Shown here piece by piece: positions 20,364 through 31,334 of a stretch of DNA of 64,000 nucleotides. This stretch comes from Strobilurus pachycystidiatus (lineage: Eukaryota; Basidiomycota; Agaricomycetes; Agaricales; Physalacriaceae). A program made the translations under genes and the position numbers. Location of the stretch: the NCBI GenBank assembly GCA_019915135.1, contig JAHLMK010000001.1, positions 4,712,001 to 4,776,000 of the forward strand, given 5' to 3'. The notes beneath the pieces were generated by a model. It was not told where the DNA came from. It ran no database searches and saw only the letters and a list, made by a program, of their open reading frames with translations. Within the stretch, counting starts at the first letter, position 1. Each line of letters opens with the position of its first letter.

Positions 20364-22142
20364 CTAACAATCGAAATCCGTAGGGCTGGGAGCAAAAACA
20401 GTCTGGATACTTGTGACTACCGACATTTTTCCTTCGGCGGTCACCGTACTCTGGGGAACCCACTGAACAACCGTCTGCACCAGGACAGTCGTGGAACCTT
20501 GCCCAGAGAGGGTGACGGTAGACGTGGCCGCGTAATATGGAGATGTTAACAGTTTGACAGGTGCTAGACCGAAGGACCAAGCCCCAGTGATCCACTTCGC
20601 GATTATCGGGGTCACATAGAAGAGAGTCTGTGCGGCAGTATGGAAGGGAGCCTCTGCATCTCGCCGGGACGGCATATAGTCGCGTCCCAGGATCAGACCC
20701 AATAAAAGAGCAAACCCCAGAAGCGCGCGAAAGATCCAGGAAGGGACCGACGTCCCCACCTCTTGGAGAAGATAGTCCTGTGATTAGTCTTCAGCAATCA
20801 TTTCGCATCTATTTAGGTTACTGACTTTGAGGCGCCCTAGCCAAGGATGTCCATTCGGATGATCTCGCTTCCAAATTTTGACGCTTGGGCCATATGTCTT
20901 CTCGCTAACACCGGTGGCTATGTATTCCGCATTCTTGAGTTTGGTATAGGCCTTCTCAAAGCTTTAATAGCGATAACCGGACGTGAAGCATTACATACCA
21001 CAGCTTGTACCAAATCGCTACCTGAGAGACGTCAGTACGGTTCTCTTGGAAGGTCAATGTGAACGACAGACATGTGGAATGTTGCAGAATGGACACTTTA
21101 TGAGTGGTCAAGTCTATGACACTCGCTACCCCACGACTACTACCTAGCAACAGGGCGCGGTCATCCTGAATGAAGGTGACTGGCAGAATGACGTTCTGGA
21201 AGATACTATCAGATAGATAGTCCCGAAATCCACACGGAGACCCTAGACTATAGAAGTCGATCCCATCTAGTAGATTGGTTGCCGCTAGCAGGAGTCCATC
21301 GTCTGAGATGGCCGACCGTCCACTGCCCAATGTGAAGTCAGAGGCGGTTCAGATCGCGGTGCTCCCAAATGACTCACATGCGAGCAGAAGGGAGTATTCT
21401 CCAAATCGCATCCCATTTACCTACGGTGAGCGAATAGCAGCTGTAAGTGGAAAAGTTGATGAGTAGTATGAACATGCAAAGTAGAGAGTGCACATACGCT
21501 ATACCGTGGTTCAAGAAGGACACAATGACTCTATCATTATGGCGGGGAACGTGTATGGCGGTAGGTTGAATTAGGGGAGCGGGAAACTGCAGGGGATAGG
21601 GAAAATCAGGCTGCTTCAGCGTGAATTTGACCTCAAAATCTACCAAGGATCAGTAACAGAAATGGGAAAAGGATACAAAGACTCACTTTCCTTCAGAACC
21701 GTAACGTTCTGCCCATGTCCGACAATCATGCAGCCTTTCCAGTCAAAGGCTAGGCAAAAGATACGCCCTTCCAAGCTAATCAGAAGTTTCTTGAACATAT
21801 TGTTGCGCATCTAGCAGGCTTAATTTGAGTCTGTAGAAATGAAGCGTGTCGCGCGCGCACCTTCCGCTCTGGTTTTTCGAAGCGATAGATCACGCCGGCT
21901 CTGGTACCCACATAAAGACACGGAGAACAAAAAGCCGATTGGCGAGGGTTCCAGATAATGGTTTCGATGGCCGTGGTCTCCTTTTCGTATACGCTGCGCA
22001 AACTACCCCCTACAGTCTGAAAGACGCTGACAGTGCCATCCTCACAACCACTAGCTAGGTAGCGTCCATCTTGAGAGAAGTTCAACACGTTGACAGTGCC
22101 GTTGTGTTGATCGCAAAGAGTGGAACGGAGTGAGTAAGACAT
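20364..22142 (-). CDS. WD40-repeat-like protein with C-terminal membrane segment
   Basis: The start is an ATG at 22142 (MSYSLRSTLCDQHNG). Exon 1 holds a clear WD40 blade (VNVLNFSQDGRYLASGCEDG), then SVYEKETTAIETIIWNP and a second blade-like stretch (LYVGTRAGVIYRFEKPERK). Later exons, split by introns of about 50-60 bp, continue with IFCLAFDWKGCMIVGHG, then FLNHGIAY, LTVGKWDAIWRI, RSAISDDGLLLAATNLLDG and ALLLGSSRGVASVIDL. A later exon holds the YGPSVKIWKRDHPNG motif. The last exon contains a hydrophobic segment (IFRALLGFALLLGLILG), a second weaker one, and a Ser/Thr/Val-rich tail to the stop at 20364. The layout is a beta-propeller anchored by a C-terminal membrane helix, a type frequent in Agaricomycetes with unknown role. 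Exact exon ends in the middle are approximate. Confidence 0.7.
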
Positions 22143-23310
22143 GTCGATGGTGGGGACGAAGGAGCACCAGTGAGGTCTCCCGTATATGTAGGAGCCTAGA
22201 GATATTTGAAAGCGTCCTCATGTCAAAGGTGAGGACTTATTCTGTCCCTGCGACGCCGGTCCGTAGGCAGAGTAGAGGTTGCATTGGTCCCAGCCAGAAG
22301 AAGTGCGTGGCGTTGCAATTTCCACAGGGAAAACCACGCTCGAGCTATCATTGTAACTAATCCTACCTTACCGTGGCGCGCGCAGTCGTGACTGTCAGGT
22401 ATGAACATAGACTCCGATCTCAGGAGGGCAGGATTCGTCCGCATGGAGGGAGAACATATCTGCGGAAAAGACGGCACATCCTATCTGGCCTCGATCAAGA
22501 GTTGCCGAACGACGCCAATCGTGAGGCTCGAAGGCACCGACTGGAGGAGTCCGTGAGGGCGATTACTAGGACTACGGCGCGGTAGACACGCTGATACCGC
22601 GCTGCACGTTGGTTGATACCGCGCTGTGTTGCTGCGCTGCACGGAGCCAGCGCTGGCGGGGAAAGCGACGAGGAGGCTTCGGATCCGCTGGTGGGGACAC
22701 TAGGGATGCAGGGAGACCGACCTGAAAAAGAGTGCCTCTTAGGAAAGACGGGACAAGAGAAAATGTTAATTGATACCGGTATGTTTGTCGACAAGATCAT
22801 GTGAACCAGACTATAAGACATTCAAGCGTGCCAGACGACTCGAGATGTGTGTCGGGGGTACTTTACCTCGCGACTGTTGTAACCAATTCCCTCACAGATT
22901 GAAGAACTGAGTCTCCAAAAAAGTCAAGCGTGCTACTGAGGGACTCAGCGCCCTTCCCGAGGATTGTGGAATGTAACTTGTGGAATGCGATCAAGGCCTG
23001 GACATGAACAGTGAGTGTCTTGTCGCCATCCTAAAATGCCCTCTCTCGATCTCCACGGCGTTCATCCCATCATCGATGGGCTGCACCATTACGGTGTGCG
23101 ATAGGGTGATCTCCCATCCGCTTCGTGCAACGCGTGTTGAGATAACAAGACCTCTCCCTTGAAGCCGTTTCGAATATCCTCTACTATTTCCCCAGCTTCA
23201 AAGTTCCCATTTTCAGCCGGAGGTAGCAACGAGAGGGCGCGTCACACTTGAGAATCTTCGCAGCGTATGAGTTGATCGTGGATGTGTGGAGGTGAGGAGA
23301 TGGCAATTGA
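22143..23310. other. Intergenic, no supported gene
   Basis: It contains the WD40 gene promoter side. At 22585-22650 the short motif GATACCGCGCTG occurs twice with GCGCTGCACG next to it. Open frames are short and mixed on both strands. The right part is the 3' flank of the Spt5-like gene. Confidence 0.35.
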
Positions 23311-24635
23311 TCATGAGATGTGCGTACGCCGGGCCTGGATCAAGGCAAGATCCTCCGCGAAGACTGTGCTTTCCATTTCCTCGTAATGAACAAGACCGTG
23401 TTTTTCTTCGTGGACGGTCAGCTTGGAGCGAATAGCTAGGTGGAGAAGCTGGGGTGAATGTCGAGTACCAGGTGAAGGTGATATAGAACGAGGCAAAGTT
23501 GTCCAATTTAGGCCAATGGGGCATCTACAGGACTGAGCTTGCTGTTGCTCTGGGTCGCTCTCGCCCACACATGCTCGCTCCCAGCGGAAAGCGATTCGCG
23601 GTACGACCTTGACCGCGCACCAAACATTCTTTGAGTCCTTCTGGACCCAACCGATACCACCATCGTACTTTCCTCCTCGGAAAGTCACCCAGCATCTGGT
23701 GAACGTATCTCGTACACCTCGGCTGCTGCGCCATGCGCGTGCACGCTCAGCGGAAGATTGAAGGGGCTGCATGGTTCGGAGAGAAAGGCCATATTTTGCA
23801 TGGCCAAGATCGTCGACAAGGAGTTGAATCAACGAGTTCATCGTACCCCTAGTGGCAATGTAGATGGAGGCTGGGAGGGGGGTTTTCAGACTGGGCCAAA
23901 TATCAATTATGTCGTCTTCTGGACGAGAATCGTGATGAAGGCGACCGGCGATAGTCTGAGCAAGAACGTTACGATCCTCTTGGCCGTCAGTCAAACCTTC
24001 TGCCGGTCCGGTATAATCCTCTTTGTGTTGGTAGCGGCATGCTGCCAATCGCAATCTCGTCGTCGGGAAGGTGGTGGATGGCGCTTGAATTCCAGATTGT
24101 CCTTGATTAGTCTGGATACCTCGACGGAGGTTTGATACTGTCAAGTAAGTCAGCGCTGATGTTTTTTGTATGAAAGTATTGTAACGTACGCGACATTCAA
24201 TCCGCCAGATCGTTATGTCCTCGTCGGCCGCATCATAAACACGCGCGCGTGGAGCGGTGTCGTTGTCATCGGCGCTCTGATTCTCCTCATCGTCATGCCC
24301 AGGACCTTCAATTGGATGTGCAGATTCGTTATGTCCGTCGTCGTCGCGTATAGCAGGAGCCGGAGCAAGAGACTCCAGCCAGGCGTAAAATTGCCTTTCA
24401 GAGGCCCGTTCCCAGGCGGAGACTTCTTTCGGCGAGAGCCTGTGAGAGCTGGGAGTCACTGTCGAAATCATGGTCTAGTCGGCGAGTACGGTCAGATCTT
24501 GGGCACGGCGTCGTTCGGGAATTGCTGCGTACTTTCCAGCGTCGGATCTTCCTCTTCTTCGTCCAGAATTTCGTCGTCGTGGGCATCATGGGCCTCCAGT
24601 GAAAGTAACTGTTCTACCGCCACCCCGTCGGGCAT
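23311..24635 (-). CDS. Spt5-like NGN/KOW ORF of the basidiomycete-expanded type
   Basis: The start is probably the ATG at 24635 (MPDGVAVEQLL), followed by an acidic stretch (EILDEEEEDPTLE) as in Spt5 N-termini. Downstream exons hold SPKEVSAWERASERQFYAWL, ITIWRIECR, an intron of about 52 bp near 24180-24130, the NGN-like strand LPASIYIATRGTMNSLIQLL, and a KOW motif (CWVTFRGGKYDGG, then WCAVKVVPRI). True Spt5 is an essential elongation factor with several KOW domains and a long repeat tail. This protein has one KOW and a short tail ending at 23311. Such partial Spt5 ORFs are numerous in mushroom genomes and may be transposon-associated. The frame relation across the 52-bp intron is unresolved (splicing shifts the frame), so this copy may be decayed. 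Confidence 0.55.
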
Positions 24636-25204
24636 GACTGATCCTGCTCTACCAATTAGCGCGTCGTGTTTCAATTATGATGAATTTTGAGAACTTTTTG
24701 TGCCTCGGGAGGCAAAATAACAATCGTCGCGCATTGTACTCTATTGTGAGATATCGCTATCATTGGAAGAGCCTGGGTGGCCAGCAGCGCCCGCGCCAGG
24801 ACCTTCAAATTCTGGTTGGCCGGGAGGAAGTGGAAATCTTACATAATTTGTAAAGCTCGGCAGGATACAGACTGCCGCTTGATGTCCAAAGTGCATCGGA
24901 CATTTGCGAATGGCACCATCCTGGGAGTCTGGGACGGAGCAGTGTGATGTTCCCCTTTCTCCGATACTCCGCTTCCATCCCTTTCCATCTTCTTTTTTGA
25001 CGCTTGTGCCAGAAGCCGGCGTCGAATCCAGAACGACCGTCTTCTTACACCTCACGAATTCTGGTCAAGGAGACTACGATGCCGCCTTCGTCTTTCGGCT
25101 CATGCGTTTCATGAGGGAGAGGATCCCGGACGTGATTCCGCGAGTCATTTCCTCCTTCAGTACTTACCATCAAAACATGCTTCTTACACGAAGCGTCTCA
25201 GAGT
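24636..25204. other. Divergent intergenic region
   Basis: It lies between the minus-strand Spt5-like ORF and a plus-strand gene and so holds both promoters. A plus-strand open frame at 24904-25254 has no recognisable content. Confidence 0.4.
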
Positions 25205-25211
25205 CTATAAA
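25205..25211 (+). promoter_or_regulatory. TATA box of the membrane-protein gene
   Basis: TATAAAA lies 73 bp upstream of the ATG at 25284. This position argues against the earlier in-frame ATG at 25212, which directly abuts the box, and so decides the start. Confidence 0.5.
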
Positions 25212-25283
25212 ATGCCGTCCCACACGAGGTATACTTCCTACTCTCAACCTTTGAGTGCACCTGTCTCCCACTCTCCTTCCGCA

Positions 25284-26559
25284 ATGAACCCCGACTCCGA
25301 CGTACCTATGGATCCTTGGAGCCACACCTCCACTCTTGGGATGAGTTCTGGGTTCCCAGAGCGCCGAGCTATCACATGGGAGTCCGCTATTGAGGACGAA
25401 AGACCGGATGTACCTGAGATCTCTGAACCTGAAAGCGTCGACTCTCCCGGGGAGTCTATGGACCAGGATGTGCCAAAGCCGGTTCCCGAGAGGAACCATG
25501 CCGTACGTTGTACTTTGGACCACGCTCCTCTCATCTCATTCTCAGTACAGGCGTCGGAGGTTAGATTTACCGTACACCAAGTGAAGACGATTGTTCTCCT
25601 CGCTATGGTGGCTGCTTCTGTCGTCATGTGGATGGCCACGATAGACTCGATTCAAGCCAGGACTATCAATATCCTTCAGGCCCCTCAAAGAGTTCTCCAA
25701 GAACGCGCCAGGGCCAACCGCGAGTGAGTTACCGAACAGTGTGTCCGGACCGCCCTATCTGACGCTCAACCAGGCAAATAATCGCAATCTTAACTGCCAC
25801 CCAGGACTTATCCACTCAGGTCTCAGCATATGTGGGGCCCGAAGCGCTTCTGGACTACCAGGAAAATATGGAAACGATATTTGATACGGCTGCTTGTGTC
25901 AAGGATCGTCACATGAATTCCAACGCACAGGCTTCAAAATTGTATCACGACCTGATTCTCCTCCACGCCGATTCCCTGGGAAAGTACCTCCCTCGACTGC
26001 AGGAAAACATCAGAGGTTTAAACAACTTCATCCGAGACACCAATCACACGGTGAGCCCCCCTAGATTCCTGTTTGTTGTGACTGTCTAAGGCAATATGCT
26101 CTAGATTGCACATATGGAAGCGGGGCTCTTATATACCAGAGGCCAAGCCTGTCGACTTCAATGGCTGAGTGAGCAGATCGACCTCATTATCGGTCTATGG
26201 GACTTGGAGGTCTGCCAAAGTGCAGCGACTCTGAAGCATATCGCTTTCGAATTATCTCGTCGGTTGCGTACCACGGACCAACGGATGCCCTGGAGGCCAT
26301 CTTTGAGGGATAGGTTTGGGCCTGTTTTGTGGGATCGGATTTTTGGAGAGGCTCGCTGCGAGATGCTCTTTCTTCCCCGGAATTCATATCCCCTTATGCA
26401 CTATGAAGTTGGTCAGCTCCACCAGATTTTGGAGGACTATCACGTAAGTATCCTTACACACCTCTCCTCGACGGCTCTACTAACGTGTGTCGATTCAACC
26501 AGGTGCGAGCTTTTGGTCAACTCTTCCTCGAAGGAATGAACCTCTTCTGTTCTGTTTAA
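25284..26559 (+). CDS. Single-pass membrane protein with helical C-terminal domain, unknown
   Basis: Exons 25284-25723, 25774-26050, 26105-26443 and 26503-26559 join in frame. The N-terminal 95 residues are acidic and Ser/Pro-rich (MNPDSDVPMDPWSHTS). A basic/hydrophobic stretch then leads into one transmembrane helix (VKTIVLLAMVAASVVMWMA). The rest is a long helical, probably coiled-coil domain (QIIAILTATQDLSTQ, LYHDLILLHADSLGKYLPRL, EVGQLHQILEDYHVRAFGQL) ending at GMNLFCSV. All splice sites are canonical and no stop intervenes, so the gene is probably functional. The gene at 32812 has the opposite order: helical domain first, then a repeat, then a membrane segment. I know of no named family. 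Confidence 0.65.
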
Positions 26560-26889
26560 TTTTTGGTGATCTTACTCTGAGGGCCGAGCCTTCAGGCCTG
26601 TCATCTCAGCTGATGGGCATGATCTAGTCATTTTAGTTGTTGAATCATATTTCGTCTTTTACTGTAGAGCCGAGTGACAAAAACCCTAAGTACCGAGCTT
26701 AGGCGGCGAGCTACAATGAGCGCAATGTAAGGCGAAAGTTTCGAGAACAAACGATGGCACTTCGCTCGCCTGAATAGTGAGAGAAGGTGGCGGTTATACT
26801 CGTATAAGTACCGTTTGCAATTCAGGTGGCGCCGTAGACCTATGCTACGTCCTGCGCACAGGATTGGAAAGCTCTGACACTATACAGCA
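26560..26889. other. Convergent intergenic region
   Basis: 3' flanks of a plus-strand and a minus-strand gene. No open frame of note, no visible repeat. Confidence 0.4.
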
Positions 26890-27746
26890 TCATGTATAAT
26901 CTGATGGATAAATGATGACACGAAAGTTTTCAGCGTCGACGACACCCTCAAATATGTCCATCCATAGGTCATACAGATAGGTTACTTCCCTATCGCGATC
27001 CTGCGGAGGTGGCGCTGGTTCTGTCCTAAGCGATTCGGCAAGCCAAAACTCTCCCCATCGACCTGTTATGTCGCCGGAGCCTGGGGAGATATTATCGATG
27101 AGGTAAGTCTTGAAGGCTCCTCCGATGGCTTTGAAAATTCCGACTGCGCCACTGAGAATAATTAGCGGGATTCCATCACCGCCGAGGACAACGTACTTTT
27201 CTGGCTGTATAGCAACGAAATATGAGTTGTTGATATGATTCGCAGACCAGGTTTTGGCTCGGCAGCGTGGAGCACTGTCCCAAGGGGGCCAGTGAAGCTG
27301 TTGGGTAAAGGCGCCCGATAGAACGGCGACTCTGCCCCCACTACCAACTTCCCAGGTCTCGCCCAGTGGGAGTTGCATGACGTCGATGGAATGGAATAGA
27401 TAGTAGTCGATGATGGACAGACGCTTCTCAGCCAGAGCGGCTACACTTGGGGGGGATGACGATGGGTTCATGAATCTAATCTCATATCTTGACAATCAAT
27501 TTCATAAGGGAGGAAGAGAAAGACATACAAGGCTATTTCAGGATTTGACAATCGCATATTCCATGCCTCGATAAATTGGAGAGGTAAGTCCTCCAGGAAG
27601 CATCGATAGTGCGCAACCGTCAAAGCGACTTCGCTTCCGTCCTCGTCTAGCAGGTTCAGCAGGTGAGGGTACCTAGAGAGCGAAGCACGATCCATATAAG
27701 TCAAAAAGTTGGTAGGTGCTTGGTGATGGCGCCGTAGAGTGGCCAT
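26890..27746 (-). CDS. Unknown basidiomycete protein
   Basis: Two main exons: the ATG at 27746 (MATLRRHHQAPTNFL) through AWNMRLSNPEIALY, an intron at about 27530-27480 with GTCTTT donor, then RFMNPSSSPPSVAALAEKR to the stop at 26890. Upstream in another frame lies MVYRLLPQPVLPSGKPDP (27886 down), which may be an earlier exon. The C-terminal exon contains aromatic-rich and glycine-rich strands (EVGSGGRVAVLSGAF, KYVVLGGDGIPLIILSGAV) that look like a globular beta domain. I do not recognise the family. It is transcribed divergently from the JmjC-like gene. Confidence 0.5.
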
Positions 27747-27886
27747 GATTCGACCTCTGGGGATGGACGCGCGGTTTGTCGAACTATATAAGTGCAATCG
27801 CTAGTTGGAGTGCTGGATAATCCGATATATCGAGGGTCGGGTTTACCTGAGGGAAGGACGGGTTGTGGTAGAAGCCGGTACACCAT

Positions 27887-28185
27887 GTGGAATCAGTGCC
27901 ATCGATGAATCAACAGCCAATCCAATGGCTGGATCTCATCAAAGCAAAGTGTAAGTTGACGCGTTTGATGCAGCGGCTTTCCAGACAGAAAAGGCGGCGA
28001 CGCGCTGATTGATCTACGAATGCTAAGGCTCTAGTCCTCCACCTCCTGAAGAATAACAACGTCAAGCAGCGGTAAAATCTAGGTAGAAATACCGTAGAAT
28101 GGACTTTCATTCCAATTTCGATGGAATTGATCATGAAGATATGGGCCTTGTATCCATATGTTTGTTCATCGATCCCCAATCGCGA
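27887..28185. other. Divergent intergenic region
   Basis: Upstream region shared by the minus-strand unknown gene and the plus-strand JmjC-like gene. No gene is seen. It leads into the GATA-box array. Confidence 0.4.
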
Positions 28186-28290
28186 TCCGATAAGATATGT
28201 TCGTTCCGATAGGATTATGTTCGTTCTGATAAGCCACATGTTCGTTCTGATAAGCCACATGTTCGGTCTGATAAGCCAATGTTCGTTCGG
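28186..28290 (+). promoter_or_regulatory. Tandem array of GATA boxes upstream of the JmjC-like gene
   Basis: Four to five units of about 20-21 bp built on ATGTTCGTTCTGATAAGCCAC lie 50-150 bp upstream of the ATG at 28338. Each carries a GATA-factor core: CGATAAG 28188-28194, CGATAGG 28207-28213, TGATAAG 28227-28233, 28248-28254 and 28269-28275. The last three are spaced 21 bp apart, two helical turns, so the sites face the same side of the DNA. Fungal GATA factors (nitrogen and iron/light regulators) bind HGATAR. That these sites are bound is inference. Confidence 0.6.
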
Positions 28291-28337
28291 ATTCTCTCAC
28301 GTTCGTCCTCATCCCGTCGCCTTCCGAAGCCCCGACG

Positions 28338-30904
28338 ATGTCTTTGGAGAAAGTGGTGACTCCATTCCTCCACCACCTCGAGGATCTCGACCCACGTCCG
28401 GATGAATCCAATGAGCGATGGATGTTGTGCATTAATCCAAACCACCTACGCCTCATCAACTCTCAATGGCGCGCCCTTCCGCGGAGAGAAGAAGAAGACA
28501 CTGATCAATGGCGAAGACGCTTGCAGCACTTGATTCTACGTTCCCAGAGAAAGCGTGCTCGGTATGGGACCATACTACTGAGACTTTCGGCCCACTCACT
28601 GCCCGTTAGTTCACCCAATACAGTTGCTCGTGACAACGAGAAAGACGCCAAACGCATGGCTCTCTTCAGACTTAAGTAGGCGTGTTTCAGTTATAGGCTA
28701 TCACACCTTATTCTTCCCCAGAAAGAGCGCACAAGTCAACAGCATCGAGGCTGAGGGTGTTGGTTCTACACGGCCGGACGATTGCTATTCTCAAGATTAT
28801 CCTCTTTCGACGTCTCTGGAACCATTCGTACAATCAGATACTCCTTCCACCTGCTCTATCCGGGACTTGGAGCCTTCTGCGGTTCAGGACAGATCTCTGC
28901 CCTCAAGCTTGGAATCCCAGATGACGGGCTTCGCCGATGCGACAAACTCTATCGCCTCCGACCAAACTTCTAATCAATCAACCACAACTCAGATTAACGG
29001 GATGTCTGTAACGTCCGTCTCGTCTCCCAGTCACACCTTTGTCGCACCCATCTCATCTCCCAATCAAAGTTCCACTGAAACCATTGTCGCACCATCGCCT
29101 GAAGTATCCCTTCCTCTATCAAGCCTCTTTGGATCTCGGGAGCTTTCCCCACTATCGCCCCTCCCATCCCCCTTCCTTGGTGATTGTTGCTCTACCAGCC
29201 CGCTGACCCCGACGATCCAGGAGAAGGAGCCCCGAATTCTCAATCTTGTCAAAGATATACAAGGGGTGTTCTGCAGCGTCAAGTCCAAAGAGATCGTCTT
29301 TGAAGGGCCTCATACACGCCTTTTGGCCAGTCTTCCGTGGATTTCTAGTCCTTCACACCCGTCCAGAAATCTGTTGCAATACGTACGTTGAAACAACGGG
29401 GTTGACACATATTGCTAATTGAACGCCAGGACGCTGATTACGTGGAAAGTCTCAACCAGCAAGGCAGTGGGCTAACAGAGGATTCCAACGAGCATGTCCT
29501 TTTCCTCCGACATCCACTCCCACGAGACGATGATCTATTGGCAATGATTCGACATAATCTCGCCAAAAATGTCGCCGTCGTTGTTCGAGGAGATGGTCCC
29601 AGAAGTGACACTGCCTTACCTATTGACGGGGAATTCTTGGAGCGCTTCGACATAGATGAGGCCCGTGAATGCGACAGCCATAGTCTGTTTTCAACTACAC
29701 TCTTGTCAATTTACTGACGTTGACGGCAGGTATGAGAAAAAGGTCAACAGGACGTGGTCAGCACCAGCGTACTACTATAGGCGCCTTTTTGAAGCGAAGT
29801 AGAGCCACTGCCGAGGACAATACATCCGCAAACATATATGACCCACTGGACTTTGAGATGGTCCTGGATGTACCTATCTGGAACGCATCATTGGACCGGC
29901 CTTATCAGTACGTTGATGACCGACATGCCTGGAGGGATCAGCACTCATGAAAACTGCACTACAGCCGTCTAGATGATGGCTTGAGCTCCTGGACAAATGC
30001 AGGATACCATGACGATGATACGACTCCCATCCCAAAACAACAAGTTTCAGATCGACTATGGGGTCTTTTGCACCACGCCCACACATCTAGCCACTGTCAC
30101 CACGACGCCTCTGGCAAGGTAACGTTGATAAAGCTCGTTCGAGGTGCAAAAGTATGGGCTGTATTTCATCCGACGACTCATTCAAAGCAGGACGCCAAAT
30201 CCTCAGTCCTCCATTATACCACAAATAAGAACGGCATCTTTACCGGGACCGCCCACATCAGTAACATTCTTTTAGAAGAGGGCGACTACTTGTGAGTGGC
30301 GGACTCCATTATTTTCATTTCCCCGTGAATTAGAATCAACGACAGAATACAACCCGCTGGCGTCATTCACGCAGTGTATACGCCAGTACCCTCCTTTGCC
30401 TCCGGATCTTCCTTCTGGATGTACGACAGCATGCATCTTACCCAATTTCATCATGGCATAGATCTCAAATACCGTACTTCCACTACAAATGTTGACCACG
30501 ACGAGGTGGGGACTTATCTTAGCATTGTGAGAATGATGATCGCTTTACCACTGAAGACAAAACGAAGTGCGCTATTTTCTCCTTACTGCTTTCTATTCTA
30601 ACTCCTCTGGTCAGTATTTCGCTGGCACTCCCTGACCTGTCTTTGCTTCATGGTTCTCTCACCGGAGAGCTTCATACATACAGACCAAGAATTCATGACT
30701 CAAGAGCAGAGAACTAGGACGTTGTCCACTTTACGCGGTGTCCCTTTCCGCAAGCAGGCAACTGAAGTAGCTTCCTACATTTACCGTTCTCTGGGTTTCC
30801 GAGATATAGAGGATATCAAGCGGTACATGGACTCTATGGAATACAACGATCCTGGCCAAACTGTAACACTAGATTTCGAGGTATTACAGGGTTTATGTGC
30901 TTAA
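28338..30904 (+). CDS. JmjC-like (cupin-fold) dioxygenase family protein
   Basis: The ATG at 28338 (MSLEKVVTPFLHHLEDL) opens exon 1 to 28675. Exon 2 is 28722-29382, Ser/Thr/Pro-rich, ending with a folded part (LVKDIQGVFCSVKSKEIVF). Exon 3 starts at 29430. Later exons contain DPLDFEMVLDVPIWNASL and RLDDGLSSWTNAG, then the catalytic core: the iron-binding His-x-Asp region HCHHDASGKVTLIKLVRGAKVW (split as HHDASG with GAKVW) and, over a GTGAGT intron at about 30292, the distal His in PAGVIHAVYTP. The tail has FMTQEQRTRTLSTLRGVPFR and ends at 30904. JmjC proteins use Fe(II) and 2-oxoglutarate and often demethylate histones, but this fungal subgroup has no assigned substrate. Exon borders after 29690 are approximate. 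Confidence 0.65.
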
Positions 30905-31334
30905 GCATTTGAAATGATGTTTCTTATACACGTTTGGAGATCCTGAGAGGAGTGCAAGAGGTGGGGCCAGATTGAACCAGCACGAGCGACCCCGGGCCAT
31001 TCCCCTCCATTTTGCTCGGACTGGATCTAGACAGGATTGTCTGTCTGTACTTGGCGACTAGGATAGCCCGGTCTTAAAATTGATAGACACCCATATCTTG
31101 AAAGACAGGTGTTGCTGAAGTTGTGTTGAAGAACACATCGCAATATCAATGTACGCAACTTGTACTGTCAATTATCGCTACAGTGGTAAATTCCTGCCAT
31201 CTCCCTGGATAGAGTATCATCCTCCAGGACCTGCCTGGATACACACTGTACCTTGGGCACCCTGCCTGTCTCCCGAGTGAGTGAACTGAGGCAGCAGCAG
31301 CGCGCCAAGCGCCGAGAACAGCGCTCGGCCCAGC
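30905..31334. other. Intergenic, 3' flank and repeat tail
   Basis: The JmjC-like gene 3' flank. The right end (about 31270-31334) is the GC-rich tail of repeat copy 3, whose counterpart in copy 2 shows C-to-T changes. No gene is seen. Confidence 0.4.
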
